NCBI RefSeq assembly: GCF_040954645.1
Contig: NC_092804.1
Span: 91,683,862 to 91,747,861, forward strand
Length of the DNA: 64,000 bases
Reading direction: 5' to 3'
Source: Diabrotica undecimpunctata
Lineage: Eukaryota > Arthropoda > Insecta > Coleoptera > Chrysomelidae
Shown in pieces: positions 54,875-64,000 of this stretch. The notes under the pieces were generated by a model that was not told where the DNA came from, searched no databases, and saw only the letters and a list, made by a program, of their open reading frames with translations. Every line of letters begins with the position of its first letter. The first letter of the stretch is position 1. Both the position numbers and the translations under genes were made by a program.

Positions 54875-57800
54875 TTGGCCAAAAATAAAATGATTAAAAT
54901 TATGATAGATACTGGTTCAGAAAGTACATTAGTCTCGGAGAATTTTATTTTTAATACATTAAAACTATCAGATATAATAAAGATTCCAAAAATTAAAATT
55001 ATTGGTGCAAATAATAAGAAGTTGGGTGAAATTGATAAACTAGCCAATTTTAAAATTAATATTCTTAATAAAGAAATTAATATGCAAGGATTTATTGTCA
55101 AGGATTTATGTGTTGATATATTAATGGGAAATGATGAATTGGAAAAGAAGAAAGTAAAGATAGATTTTGAAGAAAAAATGGTAACTTTGGAAGGGCAAAT
55201 AATTAAATTTATGCAGAAAGATGAGGTAGAAGAAGGAATAAGAGTTGATAGGATATTATTAAAAGAAAATAATGATGTTTATGAAGAAGAAATGTATTTT
55301 GATGATAGGGAAATGTCCCAAAAGAATGTAAAGAATAATTATTGTAGTGAATATTTAAGGAATGGAAATTTTAAGCAGATGGATGCCTACGAGGCGGAGT
55401 GCGTAAAATTGGAAGCAAGGAATAATGAGTACATAATGAAGAATAATTTTATTTGTAAAGAAGAAGATATGATAAAAGTTTTAAATTGCTCTGAAGAATA
55501 TAAATCAATAGTCATTTCCATATTGCAGCAACACAAGGGACTTGTCAATAAAGAAAATAGAATTGCACAAAATTATATCCATAGTATAAAAGTTAAAGAA
55601 GAAAAAGATTTTAAAACAAAATCATACCCAATACCATATAAATACAGAGAAGAAGTAAACAAAACAATTAATAATATGTTAGAAGATGGAATCATTGAGA
55701 AGGCAGATACACGTTTTATCAACCCTATAGTAGTAGTGCGTAAAAGATCAGGTGAAATCAGGTTATGTTTGGATGCAAGGAATATTAACAAGATCACTGA
55801 AAAGCAATTTGAAGCACCAATGAGTATAGATGAAATACTAGGAAGAATTACAGGAATGTCATTTTTCACTAAAATTGATTTACAGCATAGCTTTTGGTTA
55901 ATACCTCTAGAAAGAAAAAGTAGACAGTATACAGGATTTCAGATAGATGGAGTAGTATATCAATTCAAAGTAGTACCATTTGGACTTCAATCATCTTGCA
56001 GTGCTCTATGTAGATGTCTTCATGATATTTTGGATCAATATGAACATTTTGTAATTCACTATATTGATGATATATTAATTTTTTCTAAAACGGCTGAAGA
56101 TCATGAGAAACACCTAAAAATTATAATAAATAGATTAGACAAAGTTGGACTAAAAATAAATCAAGAAAAATGTACATTTTTTCAAAAAGAAGTCATATAT
56201 CTAGGTTATAAACTTAACACTAAGGGAATCGAAATGGATCCAGAACGGACACAAGTCATTCAGGAATATAAAACACCACACAATTTAAGAACTTTAAGAG
56301 GATTTATTGGAATAATTAATTATTATAAAAGGATGATACCAGATCTAAGTATAAAAGAAATTCCATTACTTGAACTACTGAGAAAAGGTGTAAAATGGAG
56401 ATGGGATCAGAGAAGAGAACTAGCATTCCAAGAAATTAAAAACATTTTTCTGTCAAATTTGAAAATATACTATCCTGACTACAGACAGCCATTCATATTA
56501 AGAACAGATGCATCAATAGAGAGATTATCAGGGGTATTATTACAAATACATGATGGGGTCGAATACCCAATACAATTCATTTCAAGAATTACAAAGCCAC
56601 ATGAAAAGGGTTACTCAGTTTCAGAATTAGAACTAGCAAGTATAATACACTGTGTCACAAAATTAAGATTTTATTTGTTGGGTAATGAATTTACAATAGA
56701 AACAGATCACCAAGCTTTAACGTCTATATTAAATAACAAATATGGAAACAGTAGAATACATCGGTGGAGTCTAATACTTAGTGAATACTGCTTTGAAATC
56801 AAATACATTTCTGGAAAATCCAATATAGTGGCAGATGCTTTATCAAGGTTAGAAAATATACCACAAAAAGGGCAGCGAACAATAAAAATTGGATTAAATC
56901 AATTAGTAGAAAGTACTGGATTATATTCTAAAGAAGAAATTATAAGAGATCAGATCAATTTGAGTGAAAAACAAAAAGTCCTTAGGAAAGATGGGGTATA
57001 TTATAAAATAATAAATGGCATAGAAGTATATGTAATAACTAGAACTTTAGCAAAGAAAATATTGAAAAATTTACATAACAATTATATGCATATTGGTTCA
57101 AGAAAGCTATGGATGCTATTTAGGGACAATTATTTTGCAAAGAATGACATAAGTATAGCAAAAGAAATTACTACCCAATGCCCAATATGTCAACTAAACA
57201 AAGAAAAGAATTTCAAAAACCAGAACACATATAAATCTAATGTTGTATATGAAAAACTAAATACAGTTTCCATGGATTTTATTTCAAATTTAGTTCTCAG
57301 TCCAACAGGAAAAAAGCATATACTAGTGATAGTTGATTTATATACAAAATTTATTAAACTATATCCCTGCTTTAGAACAAATGTTAAAACATTAAAATTA
57401 TATATTAATCAATTTTTCGAAGAAATAGGACCATTTAGAAATTGCATAATAGATAATGCTACATATTTTAACAACCAAAAATTTCGGACATTTTGTGAGA
57501 AAAAGGGAATCAACATTCATTTTACAAGTATCAGACATCCTCAGGCAAATCCTGCAGAAAGATATATTAAAGAAGTTATAAAATATTTAAGGATACTGTG
57601 CCAAAACCAACATGAAACTTGGCAGCAACATATACCACAAGTAGAATATTTTTTAAATAATACACATAATTTGAATACAGAGGAAGTACCAGAATATTTA
57701 ATGTTTGGCCATATAGGAAACAGAAAGTGGATTAGTGAATATAATCAGGATATGTTAGAACAAGTAATGCAGAAAGTGAATAACCGAATTAGGAGGAAAG

Positions 57801-58063
57801 CTGAAAAATATATCAGAAGACAAAATCGAAATATAAAAAAACCAATCACATTTCAAAAAGGAGACCAAGTGTTAATTCGTTCACTTAGAAAAAGTAATGT
57901 TAAAGAAAATCGTTGTAAGAAATTACAACCAATGTTTGAAGGTCCATATAGAATTGAAAATCAGAATGGACTAAATAGTTATGTGTTAATAGATGCAGAG
58001 AACAGACTAAGAGGCATGTTTCATATTAATGACATTTTTCAATATCATGAAGAGATTGAATAA
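54875..58063 (+). CDS. pol: Gypsy copy C Pol: protease, RT, RNase H, integrase (about 1062 aa)
   Basis: The frame has no ATG near its start and is open back to the gag end, so it is probably made by -1 frameshifting. Domains by residue from 54875: aspartic protease with MIDTGSES at about 10; RT with KIDLQHSFW and the catalytic YIDD at about 395; RNase H starting LRTDAS at about 542 and including ETDHQAL; integrase zinc finger (H..H, then CPICQ at about 768). The DDE core has D in SMDFIS (about 799), D in IIDNATYF (about 857) and E in NPAERYIKE (about 893). A GPY/F-type module (FEGPYRI) lies near 1022. All catalytic residues are present and no stop interrupts the frame. Confidence 0.95.
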   Translation: MAKNKMIKIMIDTGSESTLVSENFIFNTLKLSDIIKIPKIKIIGANNKKLGEIDKLANFKINILNKEINMQGFIVKDLCVDILMGNDELEKKKVKIDFEEKMVTLEGQIIKFMQKDEVEEGIRVDRILLKENNDVYEEEMYFDDREMSQKNVKNNYCSEYLRNGNFKQMDAYEAECVKLEARNNEYIMKNNFICKEEDMIKVLNCSEEYKSIVISILQQHKGLVNKENRIAQNYIHSIKVKEEKDFKTKSYPIPYKYREEVNKTINNMLEDGIIEKADTRFINPIVVVRKRSGEIRLCLDARNINKITEKQFEAPMSIDEILGRITGMSFFTKIDLQHSFWLIPLERKSRQYTGFQIDGVVYQFKVVPFGLQSSCSALCRCLHDILDQYEHFVIHYIDDILIFSKTAEDHEKHLKIIINRLDKVGLKINQEKCTFFQKEVIYLGYKLNTKGIEMDPERTQVIQEYKTPHNLRTLRGFIGIINYYKRMIPDLSIKEIPLLELLRKGVKWRWDQRRELAFQEIKNIFLSNLKIYYPDYRQPFILRTDASIERLSGVLLQIHDGVEYPIQFISRITKPHEKGYSVSELELASIIHCVTKLRFYLLGNEFTIETDHQALTSILNNKYGNSRIHRWSLILSEYCFEIKYISGKSNIVADALSRLENIPQKGQRTIKIGLNQLVESTGLYSKEEIIRDQINLSEKQKVLRKDGVYYKIINGIEVYVITRTLAKKILKNLHNNYMHIGSRKLWMLFRDNYFAKNDISIAKEITTQCPICQLNKEKNFKNQNTYKSNVVYEKLNTVSMDFISNLVLSPTGKKHILVIVDLYTKFIKLYPCFRTNVKTLKLYINQFFEEIGPFRNCIIDNATYFNNQKFRTFCEKKGINIHFTSIRHPQANPAERYIKEVIKYLRILCQNQHETWQQHIPQVEYFLNNTHNLNTEEVPEYLMFGHIGNRKWISEYNQDMLEQVMQKVNNRIRRKAEKYIRRQNRNIKKPITFQKGDQVLIRSLRKSNVKENRCKKLQPMFEGPYRIENQNGLNSYVLIDAENRLRGMFHINDIFQYHEEIE

Positions 58064-58563
58064 TGTTTTCTATACCTTTAACACAAATATAATAACACTA
58101 ATAACTTACTGATAGATCCATTTCATACATAGATGGTAGATTTCTTTGTTGTGAATCAATTTGACATCATAATTGTTGAATTTTGTATATATGGAAATTA
58201 TTTTGTACCCTAAAAATCATAATTTGGGGGTTAGATACAAAATTGATTTTATAAATGTCTTTCTAATATAATAAAGTATAAAACTTACCAATTTATATGG
58301 ATGAAAGCCTGTTGAATGGAAATAATTCCTAGATTTGTATCTTAACATCCATTGTAAAATGTAAACACAATAAAACAACACACAAACTTTATTTGACATG
58401 ACAGTTTGACATAGACAGCGAACAGGGATGTATTTGATAGAACAATTAAAATAGGAAATTAAATTATTCATTTATTATAATTACTAAGGTATGTGGATAA
58501 GAAAATTAATATTTAAAAAAATAATAAGTAAATTATTTATTTTAAATTTAATTTTGGGGTGTT

Positions 58564-60019
58564 TGAAATGATATTGTTTAAAGAAATTAATTTATAAGTT
58601 ATATACTACATAATATTAGATATAAAAAAGTATTTGATTATTTTAAATAAGTTATATACTAGAGAATTTAATAAAATATATTTATGTGAGGGCATTTTTA
58701 ATAAATTAGCATATAATAAGTGTAAAAAGTTGTATTTTAATGTTGTAAATATATTTAAGTGAGCCATGTGCATAGGCAACCAACTATACAGTAAATTGAC
58801 AGATAGAAATTAATCATAATACGAATATAAGTGGGGTTATAATAATAATGTTAGTTTAAAATGTTTAATTTATATATATTTAATGATTTAAATGTTTATT
58901 CTGATCTGAAAAGCCTAAATGTCAACAAAATTATCAATAGAACATTAACGAATTCTCCAGAGTGCAGAGTGTGACCATTGTTTACGGTCGAATATTCTGG
59001 AATAATGATTATGTCGGTGGATGGAACAGATATTTTTTCGAGAACATCCATATCGAAGAAATAGAACAAATTGGAACATGATCTCTTACCAGATGGTTCT
59101 AGAATATCCAAAAAGATATAAATACCCGTGATTTGGATTCAAGATGGCAGTTTTTAGTCAGAAGTCAGGCCAGTTTATTATGAAAGTTAGTAGACACATT
59201 TAATTAGTGAAGTAAATTGTTCAGAATTTTCAAGAAGTCAGTCAGAAAAGTTTAGTAAGAAATATGAAAGTTAGTTGGAGTCAGTGAATCAAGTACAAAT
59301 AGTCCAATTGTTTAATATAGTGAGTTAAATGAAGATTAAAAATTATGCATATAATTTAATGCACATTTATAATTATACACAAATAATTATTGAAGATTAT
59401 AAAAGTATATTAGAAGAATATTGGATGGACATTGGAAGGAATTAAAATTATATTATGATTAGAGATTAGTATAAATCAACTTATAATAATTGGATATTGG
59501 TATATTGAAAAGAAGAATAAATATAAATGGTGTTTGCTGGTTTGATTGGTGGTGTATAAATGCTGGTGAAGAAAACTATATCTTAAATTGGTAGAAGCTG
59601 ATAATTGGAAAAAGTAATTTCACAAAAACAAGGATAACCGAAGTACGAAGACATTCAGTGATGATTAGAATCTATATAGTGGAAAACAGTTCATTTAGGC
59701 ATTCAGTGAAAGAAAGGTACAAAATTTTGTTAATATAATTTAGTTAGTGTCATAACAATTTCAATTTTAAAGATATTTTGTTTAAATTTAACATTGTCTA
59801 TAGAATTTAATTAGTTTTATAAGAACATCAATTTAAAGATAGTTTATTTTAAATTTACATTGGCTAGGTTAGATATATATGTGTGTTTCATAATAATTAT
59901 AATAAAGATAATTTAAAAAAGTACTTACAAGCTAATTCTTTGAGAACCGCGATAAAAACCCTATATATTATATTATTAAAAATACTCATTGCTCATCATT
60001 CAAACAAAAAACACATCAT

Positions 60020-60023
<4 letters not shown>
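58564..60023 (+). repeat. 3' LTR of Gypsy copy C
   Basis: 1460 bp, from TGAAATGATATTG to CATCATAACA, then (AT)n. It is preceded by a G-rich TTTTGGGGTGTT. The 5' LTR lacks the 'TC' of CATCATAACA and has a few other single differences. Confidence 0.95.

Positions 60024-60077
<54 letters not shown>
60024..60077. repeat. (AT)n microsatellite right of copy C
   Basis: About 27 AT units. It matches the AT tract at 49441-49460, so copy C sits inside one AT tract. Confidence 0.9.
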
Positions 60078-60080
<3 letters not shown>

Positions 60081-60659
60081 GCTATATTTATAAACACGGC
60101 AGATACATAATATCGATTGGTTTGGGTTGAGTTCAAAGAACGAAATAAAACTCCACTGACCGGTTAGCTGGCTGGATTCTTGAACTGAATAGATATATTT
60201 TCGTTTAGGTGCATATTTAATTTAGTAGGTACTTTTTTATAGAGAATTTTGGTAAAGTTTATCACATCAAAATAATAAATAACTATATAAACGTATAATT
60301 TTTATTTATAATTATAAAATTTGTAATATTGTTTCCAAAGTTAAAAATTCGTATAGAAGAATAAAAAAATTAATAAAAACTTACACTTTTTTACATTAGA
60401 ATGAATAACTGAAAATAATTTGCAGCAACTAGTTTTTCGTAAAACAGTTTTTGAAAAATTTTGAGGTAAATGGTTAACTACCTGTTTTTAATAGGTAGGT
60501 ACTTGGGATTTGATTCTTAAAGACTTTCAATGGCTAAAAGTAGAAAATCGCAAAGGGACATTTTCTTTTGATATCTACTGTTATATAGGAAATATGCATT
60601 CAGCAAGATGAGCTGAAAAATATGCACTTGTAACTTTTTGTATCATCTTTGACTCTTCG

Positions 60660-61280
60660 TTCATGAATAGCTCAGCATTTTTGTTCACTTAAGTCTATAT
60701 CACATTTATATTTATTATATTGAGCAATTAACTTAGGTTTCTCAGATACCAATCCTCTTCTTGTCATAGTTCTAATCATCTTATAACCAAATTCTGAATA
60801 TATCATGTATATGTCTCGTTTATCTCTGCACTTGGTCACACACATTCCTTCAGGACTGTAAATATTGACCACTTTACGTTTTTTTTTTTTAATTTTTTTG
60901 ACAAATGAGGATTGTCTATTCGGTTATTTCTTAATATTGGCTATGAGCAATTGTCTAGTCAAGTCTACACTAGTATAGAAGTTACTCGTACTTTTCCAGT
61001 AGTCATTCAGACGGTTCATCTTAATTGTCCCCATATGGAACATAAGCCCGAGAAAAGTCTTAAATTCTGTTTTTGTTGTTTCTTTCCAAAACGCAATCAT
61101 CGATTTTTCTGAACAAATTTGTGCAAGTATTTCGTCAGAGTCAATCAGAATCACTTCCACCATTCATTTAATCTACATCGTCCTCGTCAGATCCTTCTAA
61201 CAATGATTGTAATGCAGCAGTGGTTAATCTACGTTTATGTTCACATCTAGCTTTTTTAGATAATTGCATAATATAATAGG
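60660..61280 (-). pseudogene. piggyBac-like transposase, broken copy 1
   Basis: Read leftwards: near 61250-61180 an N-terminal piece (KRRLTTAALQSLLEG). At 61163-60924 the start of the transposase domain (FWKETTKTEFKTFLGLMFHMG; LNDYW), typical of PGBD/DDE_Tnp_1_7 proteins. After a gap with a stop, 60872-60672 carries a later piece (CRDKRDIYMIYSEFG; LIAQYNKYKCDIDLSEQ), where the third catalytic Asp region lies. The middle of the catalytic domain is deleted, so it is dead. Confidence 0.7.
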
Positions 61281-61679
61281 ATAATCTGCATTTCTATAAA
61301 AAATAGATTATTTGTTTTTTGTATTAATTTAGTTTAGGTCAAACAAGAGCTGCATTAAAGATTTTTCTAAATATAGAATGTAAACCATATTTCTAATGCT
61401 TTGTGAAAGAGAACCAGTTTATAATATTTCGGACGACGTAAAAACACCTTATTATATAATATTGGTCGATAAATTGAAATCATTGTTCAAAAAACAAATT
61501 ATTTATGTGCAGATGCTCTACTATAAAATCATGTAAAACCAAAATCTCGATTAAAAAAGTTGCAACCAGTTACTTACGGTGAAACTTAACCCCAGTATTG
61601 ATTTTACAAGTGATAAAATGGGTCGACAAAAGACCAGTTTTAATCCTTACAACATTTAAACATAATAGTTGTATCTTGG

Positions 61680-62180
61680 TTTAATCAGGTGAAAAGAAAA
61701 ATTATAAACAAGTGCTAAAACCACAAACTATTCTCGATTATAATTTGGTGAAAAAGAGTGTTGATTTTAGTGATCAAATGGCTTCTTACCAAAGCCCAAT
61801 ACGTAAAATTCTGAAGTGGTACCAGAAAGTGGCAGTGGAATTAATATTTAATACAGCAGTAATCAATGCTTAGTTGCTAAATAATAGAAAACATGAAAAA
61901 AGCGACTACCTATCCTTGAGTTTAGACTAAAGTTGGCGAAGGCATTTGCAAATAAAGAAATGTTGTAACCCTCACGAACAGTTACACCCAAAAATACCAT
62001 CTCAGGCAAAGCGATGTAGGTAATACAAAGAGAAGAAGGTGTACAAGATGTTACAAAATTTAAGAAGAAGCATGACTAGTAGAAAGGCCGATAGAAAATT
62101 TAAAAAAGTTAAAACATTATCTGAAGAATGTGATGGCAAAACTGCAATACGTCTAGCGTGCTTCATTGAAGCACATTAAA
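61680..62180 (+). pseudogene. piggyBac-like transposase, C-terminal fragment
   Basis: The frame from about 61690 reads ILDYNLVKKSVDFSDQM and then RKILKWYQKVAVELIFNTAVIN, the usual end of the piggyBac catalytic domain. Next comes a degenerate segment with HEQLHPKIPS. It is in the opposite orientation to copy 1 and lies ahead of the N-terminal fragment at 62336, so it belongs to a separate or rearranged copy. Several stops. Confidence 0.6.
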
Positions 62181-62335
62181 AAACAATTTTACTTATACTG
62201 GAACTATTATTGAGTAAAAACGTATTGTGCCGCAAGTGACATTATAGTATTGGAAGTCGTAAGTTGATAGTTTCTAGTAGAACGTTTTTATTGTTAATTA
62301 CCTCTGTAAAAGTGAGTTATCGTATTTATAAAAAA

Positions 62336-62690
62336 ATGGAAGTAAATAATATGTCTTCGACATCTAAAAAAGCTAGATCTGAACATAAACGTAGATTGAC
62401 CACTGCTGAATTACAATCATTGTTAGAAGGATCTGGCGAGGACGATGTAGATTAAATGAATGGTGGAAGTGACTCTGATTGACTCTGACGAAATATTTGC
62501 ACAAATTCGTTCAGAAAAATCGATGATTGCGTTTTGGACAGAGACAACAAAAACAGAATTTAAAACTTTTCTCGGGGTTATGTTCCATATGGGGACAATT
62601 AAGATGAACCGTCTGAATGACTAATGGAAAAGTACGGGTAACTTCTATAATAGTGTTGACTTGACTAGACAATTGCTCATAGCGATTTTC
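62336..62690 (+). pseudogene. piggyBac-like transposase, N-terminal fragment (inverted partner of copy 1)
   Basis: The ATG at 62336 gives MEVNNMSSTSKKARSEHKRR and LTTAELQSLLEGSGEDDVD, then a stop at 62453. Homology to copy 1 continues past the stop in other frames to about 62690, where it joins the right inverted-repeat arm directly. The partner sequence 60552-60940 is missing here. Confidence 0.6.
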
Positions 62691-63805
62691 TACTTTTAGC
62701 CATTGAAAGTCTTTAAGAACCAAATCCCAAGTACCTACCTATTAAAAACAGGTAGTTAACCATTTACCTCAACATTTTTCAAAAACTGTTTTACGAAAAA
62801 CTAGTTGCTGCAAATTATTTTCAGTTATTCATTCTAATGTAAAAAAGTGTAAGTTTTTATTAATTTTTTTATTCTTCTATACGAATTTTTAACTTTGGAA
62901 ACAATATTACAAATTTTATAATTATAAATAAAAATTATACGTTTATATAGTTATTTATTATTTTGATGTGATAAACTTTACCACAATTCTCTATAAAAAA
63001 GTACCTACTAAATTAAATATGCACCTAAACGAAAATATATCTATTCAGTTCAAGAATCCAGCCAGCTAACCGGTCAGTGGAGTTTTATTTCGTATTTGAA
63101 CTCAACCCAAACCGATCGATATTATGTACCTACCTTGTTTATAAATATAGGTAAATAGGTATATATATTTTGGCAACATCTATCGATACTGAATTCATAC
63201 AAAAAACACCAATTTTACGTATAGAGGTTAAAATGACGGTTAAGTGTAAAAAATTAAATATATAAAAAAATCGAAGTATTGAAAAACCGACAAAGGTGCC
63301 AAGACTAAAAAGATACACTAAACGAATATACACGACTTATAATTACAAAATGATAGCATGTCTTGGTGATGCTAAATACTGCAACGTGAAAAGAGTTCAA
63401 AATGATAGCGGGATGTATATATATACATCTAGTGGTTAATGTAGGCTCCGTATTAAAACGGTATTATACAAACTCCAGTAGAATATAAACCGTGTATATT
63501 ATTATCTGAGTAGGGCTTTATGTAGACTCCGACCAACACGTAGGATTAAGTGGACTCCACAATAGAATAAACCATTTTTGGGATCCCTATTTACCATTTT
63601 GCGTACACTTCTAAACTCCTGCGGTGTTGCCAATAATTGTATTAGTAGTAGGGTTTCACATTTTACTTCAGGCACATTTTGGAACTTGAAATTTATCTAA
63701 ATATCCATCAATTTAGTCATGAAGGAGTTTCAGGACTATTTGGCTAATGTAGTTAAATATAAATTGTTGACCGACGTATAACTTTATTTTACTTTTTAGT
63801 TTTAA
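62682..63805. repeat. Right arm of the long inverted repeat
   Basis: Inverted copy of 60110-60551 (62682-63123), of 49200-49445 (63165-63420) and of 48019-48393 (63423-63805). Identity is high but not perfect. It has no hairpin element and no Gypsy insertion, so it shows the empty sites for both. Confidence 0.85.
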
Positions 63806-64000
63806 TAAACAAGGCGGTCATTTATATTACTTGCTTTATATATTTTCAAACATAAAAAAGTGTCTATTATAAACTTGAAAAAGGGAGGTTTCCATTTTTA
63901 TTAATTAGTATTTTTTGTTAAAATGCATTGAAACATTTGTTCCATAAATGTAGGTACATCGAATAGAGTAATTGAGTAATAGTTTATAAAAGTAGAAGCC
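63806..64000. other. Flank right of the inverted repeat, unassigned
   Basis: AT-rich, no feature seen. Confidence 0.5.

Larger units (their letters stand above)
49461..60023 (+). mobile_element. Ty3/Gypsy retrotransposon copy C, complete and probably young
   Basis: TG...CA LTRs of 1455 and 1460 bp differ by only a handful of bases. Primer site, gag, pol and 3' untranslated region are all present and the two coding frames are open. Both outer flanks are (AT)n, so the target duplication cannot be read uniquely, although AT-repeat targeting is clear. The leader carries a 2-kb insertion with an R4/Dong fragment. No envelope gene. Copies A and B in the same window are older relatives. Confidence 0.95.
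48019..63805. mobile_element. TTAA-bounded long inverted-repeat structure with piggyBac-like debris and nested insertions
   Basis: The left arm (48019-49460, then 60024-60551) and right arm (62682-63805) are inverted copies. The outermost homology on both sides begins TTAAAACTAAAAAG and stops there, so each end is TTAA (48019-48022, 63802-63805), the target used by piggyBac and Kolobok elements. Without later insertions the arms are about 1.1 kb. The centre (60552-62681) holds broken piggyBac transposase pieces, part of which are again inverted copies (60941-61258 against 62352-62690). The left arm is interrupted by a hairpin element and by Gypsy copy C. Confidence 0.75.

Noticed and set aside
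60924..61112. Plus-strand 66-codon frame at 60912-61112 and its twin on the minus strand at 62511-62723
   Set aside because: Antisense of the piggyBac transposase N-terminal pieces; the twin exists because the DNA is an inverted copy.
48019..63805. Possible CRISPR-like or satellite array because of many repeated blocks
   Set aside because: The repeats are inverted arms, LTRs and microsatellites; there is no regular repeat-spacer pattern.

Overview
The window looks like an AT-rich arthropod genome, most likely an insect. The evidence is the make-up of its transposons: Ty3/Gypsy, Jockey, RNase H-bearing and CR1-like non-LTR elements, RTE, R4/Dong, piggyBac and an adintovirus/Polinton relic. 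I cannot name the species. I found no convincing single-copy host gene, tRNA, rRNA or CRISPR array. Almost everything recognisable is mobile DNA or a viral fossil, much of it nested.

Layout. 1-7617: two minus-strand pieces of one Ty3/Gypsy family (copies A and B), each with an LTR abutting an (AT)n tract. 7618-9130: an internally deleted CR1-like non-LTR element, minus strand. 9131-12837: mostly unassigned DNA with a small MITE-like repeat, AT microsatellites and CCAAT-containing minisatellites. 13006-21544: a 5'-truncated RNase H-type non-LTR element on the minus strand with a 13-bp target-site duplication (TSD). It is split by a plus-strand Jockey-type element with two intact ORFs (13260-19675 including an extra 3' segment) that has its own 13-bp TSD. 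22556-34246: a second, unrelated Ty3/Gypsy element (D) on the minus strand with about 2.1-kb LTRs, ACCT TSDs and several coding lesions. 35600-45920: a degraded endogenous adintovirus/Polinton with a DNA polymerase B tail, retroviral-type integrase, DUF8207-like protein, packaging ATPase, phospholipase A2-like protein, PX-like protein, protease start, penton-like and major capsid-like proteins. An RTE element sits in its protease gene. 48019-63805: a long inverted-repeat structure bounded by TTAA and holding piggyBac transposase debris. Its left arm carries a 569-bp hairpin element and a complete, young Gypsy copy (C, 49461-60023), which itself contains a 5'-truncated R4/Dong element.

How the parts work together. 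Gypsy C has near-identical LTRs, a tRNA-Lys(CTT) primer site, intact gag, a plausible -1 slippery site and intact protease-RT-RNase H-integrase, so it is the best candidate for a recently active element, along with the Jockey element. Copies A and B of the same family are damaged. The viral genes keep an ordered, divergent arrangement around a TATA-bearing intergenic region but carry stops, frameshifts and insertions, so the viral unit is a fossil.

All functional names come from reading motifs by eye and from family knowledge; no database search was possible. Boundaries of degraded elements are approximate.
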